This document shows, piece after piece, positions 12,291 through 26,040 of a DNA stretch of 64,000 nt. Origin of the DNA: Owenia fusiformis (Eukaryota; Annelida; Polychaeta; Sabellida; Oweniidae); assembly GCA_903813345.2 (NCBI GenBank), contig CAIIXF020000011.1:16167754-16231753 (forward strand). The letters run 5' to 3'. The notes beneath the pieces are model-generated. The model had not been told where the DNA came from and searched no databases. It was given only the letters and a program-made list of their open reading frames with translations. The position numbers and the translations under genes are program-made. How positions within the stretch are numbered: the first letter of the stretch is position 1; each line of letters starts with the position of its first letter.

Positions 12291-12575
12291 TTAGTCCGAA
12301 GAATATCTTAGATTTTTCTGACCCTTGAAGTTGACTTGAAGTTGGATCCAGACCCTCGAGACCTTATCTACATCTGCCACGGCAGTAAGTTCACTCAATG
12401 GAGTCAAATTACTCTCCTGGGCGAAGTCCACTAAAAGCTTTGTACAAAGTTTTAGATTTTTCTTCGTATTTTGACTGTCTTTACTCTCTAAGAGACTAAT
12501 AATATCCTCATCTTCAACATTTTTGAAACGGCTAGTGCTAGCGGCGGCCATTTTATCGTCTGATAATGACGTCAT
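12291..12575 (-). pseudogene. Crypton/KIAA1958-type N-terminal ORF (mobile element remnant)
   Basis: 94 codons, MTSLSDDKMAAASTSRFKNV then EDEDIISLLESKDSQNTKK and NLKLCTKLLVDF. The pattern F-x-x-V-x-(D/E)-x(3)-L-L-x-x-K-(D/N)-S-x-N-T-K-K is typical of the N-terminal region of Crypton-derived tyrosine-recombinase proteins. No catalytic R..HxxR..Y region is present, so it is a fragment or non-autonomous copy. ATG lies in a GC-rich patch with AAAATGGCCGCC. Confidence 0.5.
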
Positions 12576-12795
12576 TTTAGTGGAATGCTGGGAATATTAT
12601 TCACCGGCAATGCATTGCGCGGTGTACAGTTAAAATTATTCACCGCTCGTTGACCAATCAAAATCGAGTATTTCAACTGAGGTACTAACAATAGCAAATA
12701 TTGTCCTCTGAATCTTTAGCTTAAGGTAAAACAGTTATGATAAAAACTGGGTCTTGCTGATATTTGGTTCCAAGAAAAAATGTAAGAGTTAGTCT

Positions 12796-12885
12796 TATCA
12801 AGTGGTACATTATTTTATCAAGTGGTACATTATTGTATCAAGTGGTATATTATTGTATCAAGTGGTACATTATTGTATCAAGTGC
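12796..12885. repeat. 20-bp minisatellite, about 4.5 copies
   Basis: Unit TATCAAGTGGTACATTATTG starting at 12796, 12816, 12836, 12856 and 12876 with single-base variants. Confidence 0.9.
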
Positions 12886-15807
12886 TCAAAGAGATCCATG
12901 AGTTACATAGATTACGTTATGATTATATGTATATTTTCCGAAAATTAAAATAAATGAATATCTTTATATACATTTATTTACATAAAATATTATTCCTAAT
13001 ATTTCAACAGTATTTATCATACTTTCATAATCTCAAACTTCTTAAGGCCTATAACAAAAATATTTATTACACCCTTTAGTACCAATTAATACAAAATATC
13101 ACAATAAATATTTTGATTCATAAAAGTTATTCAAATAAAATTTATATATTGAGTCATAGACTCTGTAATCAATTTAACCTGAAATAGCATGCACAAAGTA
13201 CAATGAACTGTTAAATATTTTTACTAGTTTAGTGCTACGGCCTATTGTAAACATTTAATTGAAAAGTAAACATTATTTCTTAACACTTCAACTACCAAAT
13301 GCAATCAAATGTAGTAAATAAAATTAAAGATTACCAATAAACATTTATATACTATTTGGTTTTTAAATAAAATGTATAGCATTGCATACCCATTATAGAA
13401 AAATATTTCAAATTTTTACCTGTGAATTCTTGGAAATCGTTCATTCCTGAAAATCATTCCACGAGTCAAGTGATTAATCCGAAAATTGTGAAAAATGACA
13501 AACCCATAAGCAATCAACAATGATTAACCCTTTAACCCATCATTCTAATAGCACAGATTGAATCCAATTTTGTAGAATTAATTGCTTGATAGAATGGTTA
13601 ACGTCAGGAAATGAGGTATTGTTTAATGATAATAGCCAATGGGGTTTAGGAAGAATAAATTAATTGCAGCACTGAGCAATTTTTCCATACTGTCAGTCAA
13701 AGAGTACGACGAATACTAATTCATCTCCAGATAAAACAAGGCAGTTAACAATAATTGTACATTAATTTCCTCATCATTTCATTAATAATTTGTCGTATGA
13801 TTCAATGAATGATCTAACGCTACAAATTGGGACTAAATCAGGAAATAATTGCATAATGAAAATTAAGACCTTTAATAGGATAATTCAGAATTAAGGTGAG
13901 AATATAATGTAAAGAATCATAGAAAGTTTTTAATTATCATGATATAATTATAAATTGATAAAAGTTATATGTGAAGTCTCCCCACACCTCCTATCTCACA
14001 ACATTATCTATTATACATCTTTGTAAAGGGGGGAGGGGGGCAATCACTTTTATGCCAGATTAAAATTCAGCAAGTACAATTGAGTTTATAAAAGAGAATT
14101 TCAACATATGTTTACACTTGTTAATATATGCTATTTGATATGAAGCTATTTCCTCATATTCGATTATGAGTTAGAAAAAATACTTGTCAGATCTACTCAA
14201 AAATATAACTAATATAAGTAACTGTCAATTAGCTATCTTATTCTTTAGAATATGTGTCTTGTATATTAAATGAAACAAATCTTGTTATATAATTCCTCTG
14301 AATTGATTCTAAATTAATTTGCTAACCTTTGTTTCACACATTTCTTCACTCATTCAGGTAAAAGGAACCTTTGTCCATCAAAAATAGCTGTAAACATTTG
14401 AGGGTGGCTTTATGGTGTTTTCTGATTGGTTGAACACTAAAAAATCATCAATCATCGTCAGAGGGCAGTTACATAGTAACGTGTACAAGTATTAATATTA
14501 CTTTCATTTTCAAAATAAATTCAATCAGCCTGATGCCATCAATACTTTTTATCAGATTATGCATTACACTTGTCATACTTCATGTCACTGACTTTTTAAA
14601 TGCGTCAATATTCTAGTATATATATGCATCAGTTACATCACTTAAGCAGGTGCTGCCATGTGAGCTAATACAACACATTACCCAGAAATAAAAAAAACAA
14701 ACCTTCGTACTTTCGTTCTCCAAATAAACAGCAAGGATATGAATTAACAAAAAAGAGATAAACAACATGGAATATTCAGTAAACACAGGCATGAAACACA
14801 TATAAAATTGCTAGAAAATCTGTTCTGATTTTACACTAAAGCAGGTGAAACGGACATAGAAGGAGTGTAATATTCTAAATGGTCTAGCATACACCTATTA
14901 CATCTCACAGTTTACTGTGTAAAACAGGTGCAGGAAAAAACATATGAATCTCAAAATCTCAAGATCTCAATCAAAACATACTGGTGCCAAGAAACAATTA
15001 TTTTTTTAACCTGTACTGAATAAATAAGTGTCTTGAATCTGTCACTCTGCCACACATATGACAAGTCCAATTTACTAGATCGTTCCTTAAATTATTTTTT
15101 GATTATCTTTTCTAAAGTATTGTGAAAACCGAACCATTAACTCTCATTTGGGGGTACGTTAATGTTAAGTGCAGACATTGCCCGAGATACAGCAGAAGCA
15201 GACGATAAGATAGACTGAGACCGCTTTAACCAGAAATTCAAAGCTAACAAAAATAATCGTTAAATTAAACAAGCGAGATAAATATACCTGAACGAACACC
15301 TGTATACTGAGGAAAAATGATGCCTTCAGAGCAAACATATATTCAATGAACACTTTTTCTTCAGTGAACACCTCAAAGTAGGAACAAGTTTTCACATAAT
15401 GGAAATGTGGTCATTACAGGCAGATGCTACTGTATAATCTGTTCACCAAATAAAGAGGCTACTGCATAAAATATGCTCGCTACAAGAAGGTTCTACTGTT
15501 TGAAAATGTGTTCACTAAATAAAGGTGTTAGTGTGTAAAAATGTGTTCGCTAGAATCACTACACACAACTGTTTGGAAATGTGCTTTTTATTGCAAGAAG
15601 GAGCTATTTGTAGCCTTTATCCCTCTGACTAACTAGTGATTGTTTATTTCCACATCTCCTAGAATTTTTCTAATTCTTTACTGTCCATCCATTCAGATCT
15701 GTTTAACTGGTCATGTGATATAGTTGACAAAATGACAATAATGAAAATAAGTGCGAACGTTATCTGGTTATCATAGCATAATGTACTTTTATCCAAACAA
15801 TCATATG

Positions 15808-15952
15808 ACAGTGAAACCTGTATATATCTGAACACCTCTCTAATCACAACACCTTTTAATGTGAACACTTTTTTTCTAAGTCTCCCATTGACTTACATGT
15901 TAATAAAACTTTTGGTCTGTCCCAGAGGTGTTCTGATTAGACAGGTTTTGCA
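15808..15952. mobile_element. ACAGTAAAACCTGT-family MITE
   Basis: Starts ACAGTGAAACCTGTATATA and ends GATTAGACAGGTTTTGC; 145 bp. Confidence 0.55.
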
Positions 15953-16696
15953 ATAATGTTCAACTTACGAGAATTTAGGTTACTTTACCTGGATGATATG
16001 AAAAGCATCCATCTAAATGATAATTCTTCAACATAATTTTTTTCATACAGAAAATATTTTAATTTAAGTTCCTAATCTGATGTTGAGATGAATTCAAGTT
16101 GCAAATATTGACTCGTTTGACCTTATCCTCTATGAGTAGGTAAAGTGCCTCATTAAGTCCCAGAAAAAACATCTTATTGATACGATCTCCGAGAAAAAAT
16201 CAACATCAATAATGCACAATAGATGCATATATTAACTCATCTATTCTAATGTATTTCTACCTACATTCTTATTAGATTCATCAATTCATCAATATACCAC
16301 ACAATGTGTGTGTTCATTTTTGGTTTTATTAGTACGTGTAAAACATCATTATGATTGTAATCATACAATTCTAAGATTTGCTTTTTGAGTTAATTTATTA
16401 ATCAATTATAATATCTACCCTGGATACCAATTGGCTAGCTATACCTCACTCTGAAAACAACGAATGGTTTTACAGTTTTGATGCTGGATCATCTAGCAGT
16501 TAGCAGTTAGAATTTCTCACAATGGGCTGAATAAATAAAACCAGCAGGCAAAATTAATAGAAATCATAAACGTAACATGGAAAAGTTGAAAAGTCCCTGA
16601 AAACAACAGGCAATTTTGTGAAAACAACCAGTGAAAATCGCCTGTTGCCTGCTGCTAATGAAACCCCTGAGTAAGTCAAAATACTTAAAGAATTTA

Positions 16697-17070
16697 GAAC
16701 ATCACTTTTGAAGCCACCCCTTTAACAGTAGAACATCACTTTTGAAGCCACCCCTTTAACAGTAGAACATCACTTTTGAAGCCACCCCTTTAACAGTAGA
16801 ACATCACTTTTGAAGCCACCCCTTTAACAGTAGAACATCACTTTTGATGCCACCCCTTTAACAGTAGAACATCACTTTTGAAGCCACCCCTTTAACAGTA
16901 GAACATCACTTTTGAAGCCACCCCTTTAACAGTAGAACATCACTTTTGAAGCCACCCCTTTAACAGTAGAACATCACTTTTGATGCCACCCCTTTAACAG
17001 TAGAACATCACTTTTGAAGCCACCCCTTTAACAGTAGAACATCACTTTTGAAGCCACCCCTTTAACAGTA
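16697..17070. repeat. 34-bp minisatellite, 11 copies
   Basis: Unit AACATCACTTTTGAAGCCAC continued by CCCTTTAACAGTAG. Copies 5 and 9 share the variant TTGATGCC while the other nine have TTGAAGCC; apart from that the copies are identical. Confidence 0.95.
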
Positions 17071-20000
17071 CAATGTACTCGATTAACTCTAAACTATATA
17101 AAGAAATAACCAAAAACCAATACATTGTAGGTCTTTTCTAAACATCATGGCAATAATCATAACCTGGGTGAAATTATCAATGAATAAGACTGAGTTCTGC
17201 TCAGGTTTATTGATGAAATGATTATCTATTAATAAAACAGTCTTTTGTTAGGCAAGTCGTTTCTGGTATGGGAAGATGAAAATTCCTGAAAAAATAAATG
17301 ATAATCCCAGCTAGGTCTTTGCTAAAATAATAGATTATTGCATATATTCATTGAAAATGAATATTCATTAGACAATTGTATATCCAGTAATACAGATCTG
17401 AGACAAAATAATAAACACTTACCATCTCCGTGAGATGTTCAACAAAAACCATCAAAAGTCTTTTTTTACAACCAAGTGTTTTCATTTTTTAAAGAAGGTT
17501 CTATTTTGTAAAATACATGTATTAAACTTCAAAAAAGGAGACCTAAATAACATTTTCAAAAAGGAGGCCTGGAGCCATAGATTAGTCTAAGATTTGAAAT
17601 TTTTGGGCCAGGTGACTAGTCTTACATCAAGCCCTTGTATACTAATCCCTCTTTCTCTCTTTAACACAGGTCACAGGGGCTTGATACACCACTACCAGTT
17701 GACCAGAAACAAGTTCTTTCTCCTAACATTACATAATATATTCATTTATAAATTTCAATTGTGATTTTCTGTAGATATGCTATTCTAATAAATGGAAATT
17801 GTCACATGGTTTCTTTTTTAAAACTGATTCATGAAAAGTGTTAACTAAGGACAAGTAACACAAAAATAGATCAACTTTCTTTTCAAGGGATATCTTAAGA
17901 AGTAGGTCAAATATTGATAAATGTTTCAGTTGAAAAGTCACAATGACCTTATGTTTTACATATGTTGGTCAGGATGACCTGTTGATTTGTTTAATCTACA
18001 AAAGCTGTTTAAGATTAGTATACTGCAGTGTAGAATGATGTACATGCCTCTTGTATATTTCAAGTGTTACAATCTATTTAACAGCTCTGTTCACTTAACC
18101 TAATAATGAACAGTTGAACACCTTTAGAGAACACCTTTCTGCTGTACACATCTCTCTATAGAGAAACACCCTTCTGTACTGTACAACCTACTGTAGAGAA
18201 AACCTGTCTGCAGTTTACATTGTATTGAACATTCTTTGCCTAAAGAATATTCAGTGTTGGTAGGTATTCACTACAGAGTGGGTAATTTATACAGAAGTCA
18301 GTGGAATATGTATGGAGGAAGGGTATCTAACTAGAGACAGGTGTTCACTTGAGAGAGGTGTTTACTAAGTCAGGTTTTACTCAACTCTGTGGAGAATACC
18401 TCTCTCTCTTGGAAAGAACACCTCTCTAGAGAACACCTCCATGCAGCAAATACCTGTCTGTAGTGAACACCTATTCTTTAGTGTATACCCAGTCTCCCAC
18501 AATAGAATATGTTTTAAAAGTACATTTATTTTATTGATGCAAAATTGAAAACTGAAGAGCTCTGTACTATTACACATCAATGCCATGAAAACCTGAAGTT
18601 AACATACACCTGTAGCAAATACCCAAATGCAGTGAATACATCTACGAAGTGAACACCTCTTTGTACATATGTACATTGATTCAAAGTATTCTACTCAGGA
18701 TGTATTATACAAATAGGCATCCTTAATTCTGATGTTACCAAAGTATTATGCCAATTAATTTTCATGACTTACATGAATATAACACTACCTTCTACATTAA
18801 GTGAACACCTATTTCTACACTATGTGAACACCTATTAACCGATATAGCGGAAGTGTTAACTGTATGTATGCTTCGCAGTATACATTATATAAAACATCAA
18901 TCACAAGTTTCTTGTATATGGAAGTGAAAGTGAGATTGCACGTGAAAACAACTTTACAGATTTGTCCCAAATTTTACGAAACAATGAGAGTACATAATTA
19001 ATATATCTGCGCTCATTTCTCCAGTCACATGTAACTGTTAACTGTCTCAAAATGCATTAAAATAATGCATAGATGTGATAATTTTTGCCTGGGTTTGATG
19101 CGTCTCTACCGTCGTGTTACACAATACCGATCTATACAGTACCCTAAGAATCTATAAAACCCCTTGTAAAGATTTAGCAATAAAGTTACAGCTCATAGAA
19201 ACAAGAGATCTCTGTGGAAACAGCTGCAAGGCATAAAGTCAGACAAAGGTAGATTGACACCATTATATGTCTGGTAGAAAATCAGAGAATCATTTTTACA
19301 TTAGATACAAGAATCATCCAGTTACAAACATGGCATACTCATTTATGTTTTAATTTGAGGCCCGAGATGAAGATTGAAGCCTGTATAAGGCTTACTTTTC
19401 AGAATCATGGCTGAGAATTTAATAACTATTTTTGTACCAGGTATATCAATACATGTTTGATGACTATTAAAGTCCATTCAACTGTTTTGTACATCCTATT
19501 ATTTGACTGATAAGATTGATAATGAAGACTTTTCTTTGGACCCAAAACAAAGATGATCAGTTCCAAGATCTGCCTTTGATTAAGCGACAGACAACTTTTT
19601 TTCTTCTTTTACTCAACCATAAAACCTGGGCTCATGGAATCAGCAGTTTAACAGATGTCAAAAATGAAAAAACAACATAGTGCACAGACACTTCAAATAC
19701 AGGGCTTTTTTCATCAGGTCTGGGCTGAGACACAGTGTAAACACTATGACATCATAGAGGCACGACTGTCCCAGTTTTAAGTGTGCGTTACTATGAAGTA
19801 CAGGCATGTTGTGTTTATAATTGCCATTAATCTCTCTTTCTCTCTCAGGGATTATGATAAGGAACAAACTTACCTATACAAAAAATTCACTTTCACAAAA
19901 AATATTTCTTTATATAGTTCATAATAAACTAAAAATGGATATCCAGTATGTTACATTTTAGAGAATTATTTCATGTATTTCATGTCAGATCATAAAATTT

Positions 20001-20623
20001 CTTGTTATTCTTCTATTGTTAGACAAATAGGGAACATTGTGAAAAGTTTATAGACAGGGAGCCTGTATTCTTACAAATAGAATTACACGATTCATAATAG
20101 CACTACTCAAACCATGAGTTCACCCAGAATTCCAAAATCACAGTGTGTGCTTTTTTAACCAATTAAAAATCTTAACATGTTAGATATGAATCTCACAAGT
20201 TTGCATCATGGACGTCTCTTCTAAAAGACTTCAATGTTTCTATACCTGTTGGCCTCATTTCTAGAACTTCGGAATAGACTAAAAGTGGTTAATACAACCT
20301 CATTCATATATTTTTACTTAAAGGATTCTATAATATGATAAGCTAAATAGCTATTTATTTCTTGCTAGAGCTTTCCCAAACCCAGTTGACCCAATCATAA
20401 AATAGGCATGTTTTGACCAAGTTTTGGTCGAAATTGAAGAAAATGAAAATTTTGCACAGATTTGATGAAAAATCTGGAGAGAATAAGGCATAGTGTATAA
20501 GTTGTCTGTCCACAGCTAACAGTTCCTGTTTCGTGGTTCACTTGTCCCAGATATGCTGGTTTCTAATTTTAGAAAAACAGACAAATTCAGGGATTTTTAT
20601 CCATGTAATCAGTCAAAAGATTT

Positions 20624-21092
20624 GATTATACACTATACATGATTATTTTATGATTGAAACTTTTTTCCTTAGCATTTGCAATACATAGCAAGCAAAGGAA
20701 TATGTACATGAGAGATCATCTTCTGCTGGTCTGTGCTTATTTTGATTATACAGTATAAATGTTATATGATTGAATCTTTTTTCCTTAGCATTTGCAATAC
20801 AGAGCAAGCAAAGGAATATGTACATGAGAGATCATCTTCTGCTGGTCTGTGCTTATTTTGATTATACAGTATAAATGTTATATGATTGAATCTTTTTTCC
20901 TTAGCATTTGCAATACATAGCAAGCAAAGGAATATGTACATGAGAGATCATCTTCTGCTGGTCTGTGCTTATTTTGATTATACAGTATAAATGTTATATG
21001 ATTGAATCTTTTTTCCTTAGCATTTGCAATACATAGCAAGCAAAGGAATATGTACATGAGAGATCATCTTCTGCTGGTCTGTGCTTATTTTG
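20624..21092. repeat. 116-bp tandem repeat, four copies
   Basis: Copies start at about 20624, 20744, 20860 and 20976 with GATTATACAGTATAAATG and end CTGGTCTGTGCTTATTTT. The last three differ by almost nothing; the first is more diverged. Confidence 0.92.
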
Positions 21093-23201
21093 TAAACTTG
21101 GAAAGCACTTGAGATTTGCAGAGATCATCAAACACAGTAGGAAGGCAACTTCATGTAATAACAACAAGGGAAGTAGATCAACAAAACATTATAAAGCTAC
21201 TGAACAAAGAGAAAACCAAGCCTGCCATGATGTATCATTTCAATTGTATGATTTCACTTAAAGATTTTGTTCATGTTACCCTCTTCGCTTAGGGGTAGCA
21301 AAGATACCAGGGGCCCGGGTGTAAACGGGATTTAAATGGCTGGGGAAAAATTATAGGCAAGAAGGCAAATCAAGACTTGATTTGATACTTTAAATTGTCA
21401 TGCAATTTAACAATCAACAATAATGATGTCATTGTTATCTATAACATTGTTCATGTATAATCTAAGGTAGTTCACTATAATAACTTAAAAAGCAATCAGC
21501 CTACTCAACTTGTGCCATTCATATAAAAACTACCACCCTGACATATCATATCATGCAAAAAGGTCCAACTAGACTAGAACGCCAGGGTTTGCCAGGTTCA
21601 CTTTATAAAAAATTCCAGGGGGTTCACTTTCAACAATTTTGCCCCAAATATAACCAAAATCACTTAAAAAGTTCTCAGAATGGTGGAAACTGCACGATTT
21701 TGAAAGAATTTTTGGCCTCTGGACCGCCTCTGGATATGGGCCGTGTAGGCCAATGCTGAATCAAAAGTATATAAAGGGCCAACACTTGAAGAATAAAATT
21801 ACATTGAAAACCAATTAACCATAGAACAATAAACCAATATTTAAAAGCAGAAATGATAACAATACTATTCCAAAATCCCTAAAAGACAGATCACAAAAAC
21901 AGATCCCCAATCATGATTTACAAATCTCATTATGAATTATTCTGATATATTCCAAGAATTGAATTTAGATCTATAGCCCTGGTTTAAGAGGCACAGTACT
22001 GGGTTTCTAGACTCTTAAAGCCAAAGTGTCCAAATTAGAGTGATAAATAGCTCCTACAGCTGTTCTAACTTTCTCCATGATTATTTTCCTGGTAAGTTTA
22101 GGTGTTTGTATATGCAAAAATACTGCTCAAGATGTATGTTTCGTGCCATAAGGCTTGTACATATAAATTGATAAGAACCCTGGGGCACCTTGCCTACTGC
22201 CTAGCTAGGGGTGAGATCTGACTCCCCTCTTCCTGCCCTATATTCTGAAGCAATTTTGATGCCAAAGTAGATATTTATCTATGTCAAAAATTGTTCCATA
22301 TTTTATATCTTTACGAAGTAATGCTTACAGTTTCTTGAAATGGAAGGAGACAGGTGATAAGGCGTATAAAGGGCTGCATTAGAGTCAAAACAGATTTTTG
22401 GGACAAAATTTCCAACAATTTCTAGCTCTTATGAAAAACTAGAGCATCCCCCTCCCATTTACATGTACATATACATCATGACGTGGCAATTCTGACTTCT
22501 TTATTACTCACCTCTGATCTTTTTAGGTAAACGTATTTATGTCTGATAGCTCATAAAGTAGGACAAATCACACACTGATTTGATATATAAAGGTTCATGA
22601 GTGATAAAATGAAGAAACTGGAATAAATGAAACTAAACACTGGACAAGGGGAGGCTCTACAAGATGGGTACCTCAAATCAGTTAATTTCATTTCAAGATT
22701 TTATCAAAGATTCAGTGATTCACCCTATTGCAAATTCCCTGTAGGATCCCCAAGAAAGATGTGATTTACAGTTTATGGCACACTTCCAGGCATGAGGTCA
22801 TGAGGCATGGTATCAAATGGAAGCCCTCCTGCATAAGGGAAGGGGTCCAGTATCAAAATTTCATTTTTCAGGAAAAGTAATTTCATGTCGAGAGATGATA
22901 GAACAATTGTCACTAAAATATAAAGTTTAACCAAGAGAAAGTTAGAGGGAGCCCAATGCTTCGTTAAAATTCACTTTTATGCACATTTAAACAATTTTGA
23001 CACATCTCCTTATTTTAGATGTGGTTCTTATACAGGATTACAAGATAGTGATCAAGACATAAAATAGAAAATGATATGAATAAAATGTTCTAGTGTTCTC
23101 CCAAAAAATGTTTCTGAACTACACAGTAAAATATTACCTATTGTGCCAATGAAATGTTCCTAAAAATTTTGAAAATTTGGTACAAGGTAATTTCAAAAAA
23201 G

Positions 23202-23419
23202 TACTGTACTTCTACTTAATTTGGCACTACCTATTTTGGCGGATTTGCTGTTTTGAACATTTGGCAGCTTTTTGATTTCTAGAACTTATAATATTATGAT
23301 GTACTTACTACTTATGGTACTAATTTACATAATACTAAAATGACCAGGGAATTTAGTGGCTTAATTTGGTGGACTTTAACAATTTGGTAGCTTCCGCCAA
23401 AATAAGTAGAAGGACAGTA
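23202..23419. mobile_element. TA-flanked MITE
   Basis: Ends TACTGTACTTCTACTTAATT and, inverted, TACTGTCCTTCTACTTATTT; 218 bp, no coding capacity. TA borders suggest a Tc1/mariner-mobilised element. Confidence 0.6.
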
Positions 23420-25886
23420 TAGTTATTTGACATCAATGCTGGAAACATAAAAGTTTAGCTACAAGCCCCTGTGACACCCCTCCCCCTCCATTACACAATG
23501 AGGTAGACAATATTACTGTTTTAATAGATGATGGATGATACATTAGGGGTGATGAGGTCTTAAGTCAACACCTTCAAAATGACATCATGGTGATCTCATC
23601 ATGATCCCACATAAGATTTTAAATATAGACAGCCTTCCGAAGTTTTTTTTGTATTTTGTACCAAATAATAAAATCATATTTTGATCTATCCTGGTCAATA
23701 TTGTATAAATGAGAACGTTTCACATTCTTGAGAAAAAATCCTGGAGAGATCCATGTTATCAATTTTTCCAATGTTGTCCTTTGTTCCTTTGTCCTTTGGA
23801 ATGAAGTGAAGTAACAAGGGCTTGAAGCAAAAACTAACAAAATTAATTTTTTTATCTTCAGAACAATTCTCAACTGAATTCTGTTGCTTCAATGCCAAGA
23901 CAATGTTCATTATCATTGATATTATATCACCAAATTATTTTTTGAACAGGAATATAGTGGGTTGTATTCATTGAATTTTTGTTTGATTGTATAAACATAG
24001 GAAACACAATATAAACAAGTGAATATGACCTAGACATTAAACATGTTTCTCCCCCACATAGTAATGTTTTTACCACAGTGTGGTACCACACATACAATCA
24101 CCTTCAACTCTTTATTGTATGATAGACAGACATAAAACATAAATTTATTCTGTTGAATAAACTGTCTCACCACAGTCTTATTTATTAAAATGCGTTTACA
24201 TCTCTGATCTACTTTTTATGAAAATGATGATACCAACTCAGTCTTAAACACAAATCTTATTCTTATTTCAAAAACTTAGTTTTAGTTTATGTCTTATTTA
24301 TTTCATAATCAACAAATAATATGAATCAATCCTTTATCTGTGTTGGTTTACTCAAATGATTATACCAGTCTCTCAATAAAAGAAACAGAAATGTAAAGGT
24401 TATATTAATTTAATTGAAAAAAACAAATGTAACATTCAACATCAAATGAAAGGAAACAAAAATGGAAAAATAAGCATATGATTGAAACGTAATGTAAAAA
24501 CTTTAAGTGCTAATAAAATCAGATATTTGATATACAAACACAGAGTTCAAGAAATATAACATTGGATCATCATCAGCAGATATGTGGCAACTTCAGAGTG
24601 TATTCACTAGTAAGCTACAAGCATTTTGTGTATCTTTTCTATGATGTACCTAAACACTGACATATTCTTCAGTATATTTCAATGAGTTAATTAAATCCCA
24701 GGCCTGAATTAGAATGAATACTAAAAACCCATTGAGAAGCTGTTCTGAAATTAATTGAAATTCAGAGTAGCTAGAGAAGGTAGCCTGAGACTATACACCT
24801 GTCTATGTGATATAAAGCGTTAGATCAATCAGGTCAAAGACCTTATGTGTATGAGATGTTAGGTACTGTGTTACGCAGTATACCCCATGATAAAATTTCA
24901 AAATGTTCATCATATTTCTCTCTGTAAGTTTAAATAAGTTTAAGTTTAAATGTGTTCTTCGTGCCTGTATACTTTATTTATTAGGTATCTTAATGTATTT
25001 AAACTGTTTGATGTCAGAAAGGCACTGATTTGGGCGTTACATTTATGTCTCCTTGATCCATTTTGTATCTTTCTACAAGCCCAACCTTTCCTGTTACATA
25101 GGTCAAGAGCGTAGGTAGATCATGCCAATTTACAAGTAAACACCTTATATTTGACAAGCAGATGCCAATAATGAACTACATGTATCTATCATCTCCACGC
25201 TTCTTTTCAGTCTATGAGGTACTAAAGATACGAGTGGGTGAATCAAAGAAGTGTTCATTCCCCCAGTCTAAAAAGGTGAGCTAAGTCATAAAAGTCAGAC
25301 TGTTGACTTTAGGTGGGATGAGTCATACATTTGAATATGCATAAGTTCAACAGCAGATTTAGAACCACGAAAACCAACATAATATTGTTGTGATTTCAAG
25401 GCGAACTGTTCTAGATTCTGAGTTGACATTCCTTGTTTCTGTCACTTGATTCTATTCCAAAGACAAAATCAGCACTAAGCCAATGTAAACAATCCAGTAT
25501 AGTCATTCTATGGAAGTTTCCAAATATGCCTATCACTTGATTTGAAGTTTGAAATTGTTTTGAAACTTCCAAAATTGTTGTGAAATATTCCCTCGCTGTG
25601 CCAAACGAAGATGGTAAAAACTATCCATTGCTGCATCAAATGTTCATTTGTACATATTTTAACATTAACCTAGTATATCACACAAGACTAGTGCTTGATA
25701 AAGAGAGCAAGAGCGAGTTGAAAAGTTGAATTTTATGTTTTTGTAAACCGGAAGTGAAGCCTTGAAGTATGTCAGGCATTCCTGGGATTCGAAAACTTTT
25801 GGACATTTCGATCATTCCGTTACTCTTTTTGTCCCCTTATCACACACTAATCGACCTGAAATTTCGTATGAGTAAAGATAACTTAC

Positions 25887-26040
25887 CTGTCTACAACTTG
25901 ATGCACTTTTTGGATGGATTTGAAGTAGTTAAATACGACTTTCCGACTTGAAGTTTTGTGCTTTGGTATGCGCGGAATGACACAAAGAATTTAGTGGATC
26001 GTTTTGGGCTTCTGCGCACCTGCACTGCGCAGGGGTGGAA
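25887..26040 (-). promoter_or_regulatory. TEAD: Candidate TEAD promoter and non-coding first exon
   Basis: Locally GC- and CpG-richer than its surroundings (TGCGCGG, TTGTGTCATTCCGCGCAT, CTGCGCACC, CTGCGCAGG within 110 bp). On the minus strand it ends in a strong donor, GTAGACAG|gtaagt, at 25887. It is the best candidate for the upstream exon demanded by the acceptor at 9224, which would make a 16.7-kb first intron. The assignment to TEAD rests on strand, position and donor only; the transcription start is not defined. Confidence 0.4.

Larger units (their letters stand above)
9224..25886. other. Long gene-free stretch, probably TEAD intron 1
   Basis: 16.7 kb with no exon of a recognised family on either strand. 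It contains a tRNA-like segment, a hairpin plus Crypton-like ORF, three minisatellites, remnants of the ACAGTAAAACCTGT family (15.3-15.95 kb, 18.1-18.9 kb) and a TA-flanked MITE, listed separately. The rest is AT-rich DNA in which nothing further was seen. Confidence 0.5.

Noticed and set aside
16697-17070. CRISPR-like look of regular 34-bp repeats
   Set aside because: Repeats are contiguous with no spacers, and the window is animal DNA.
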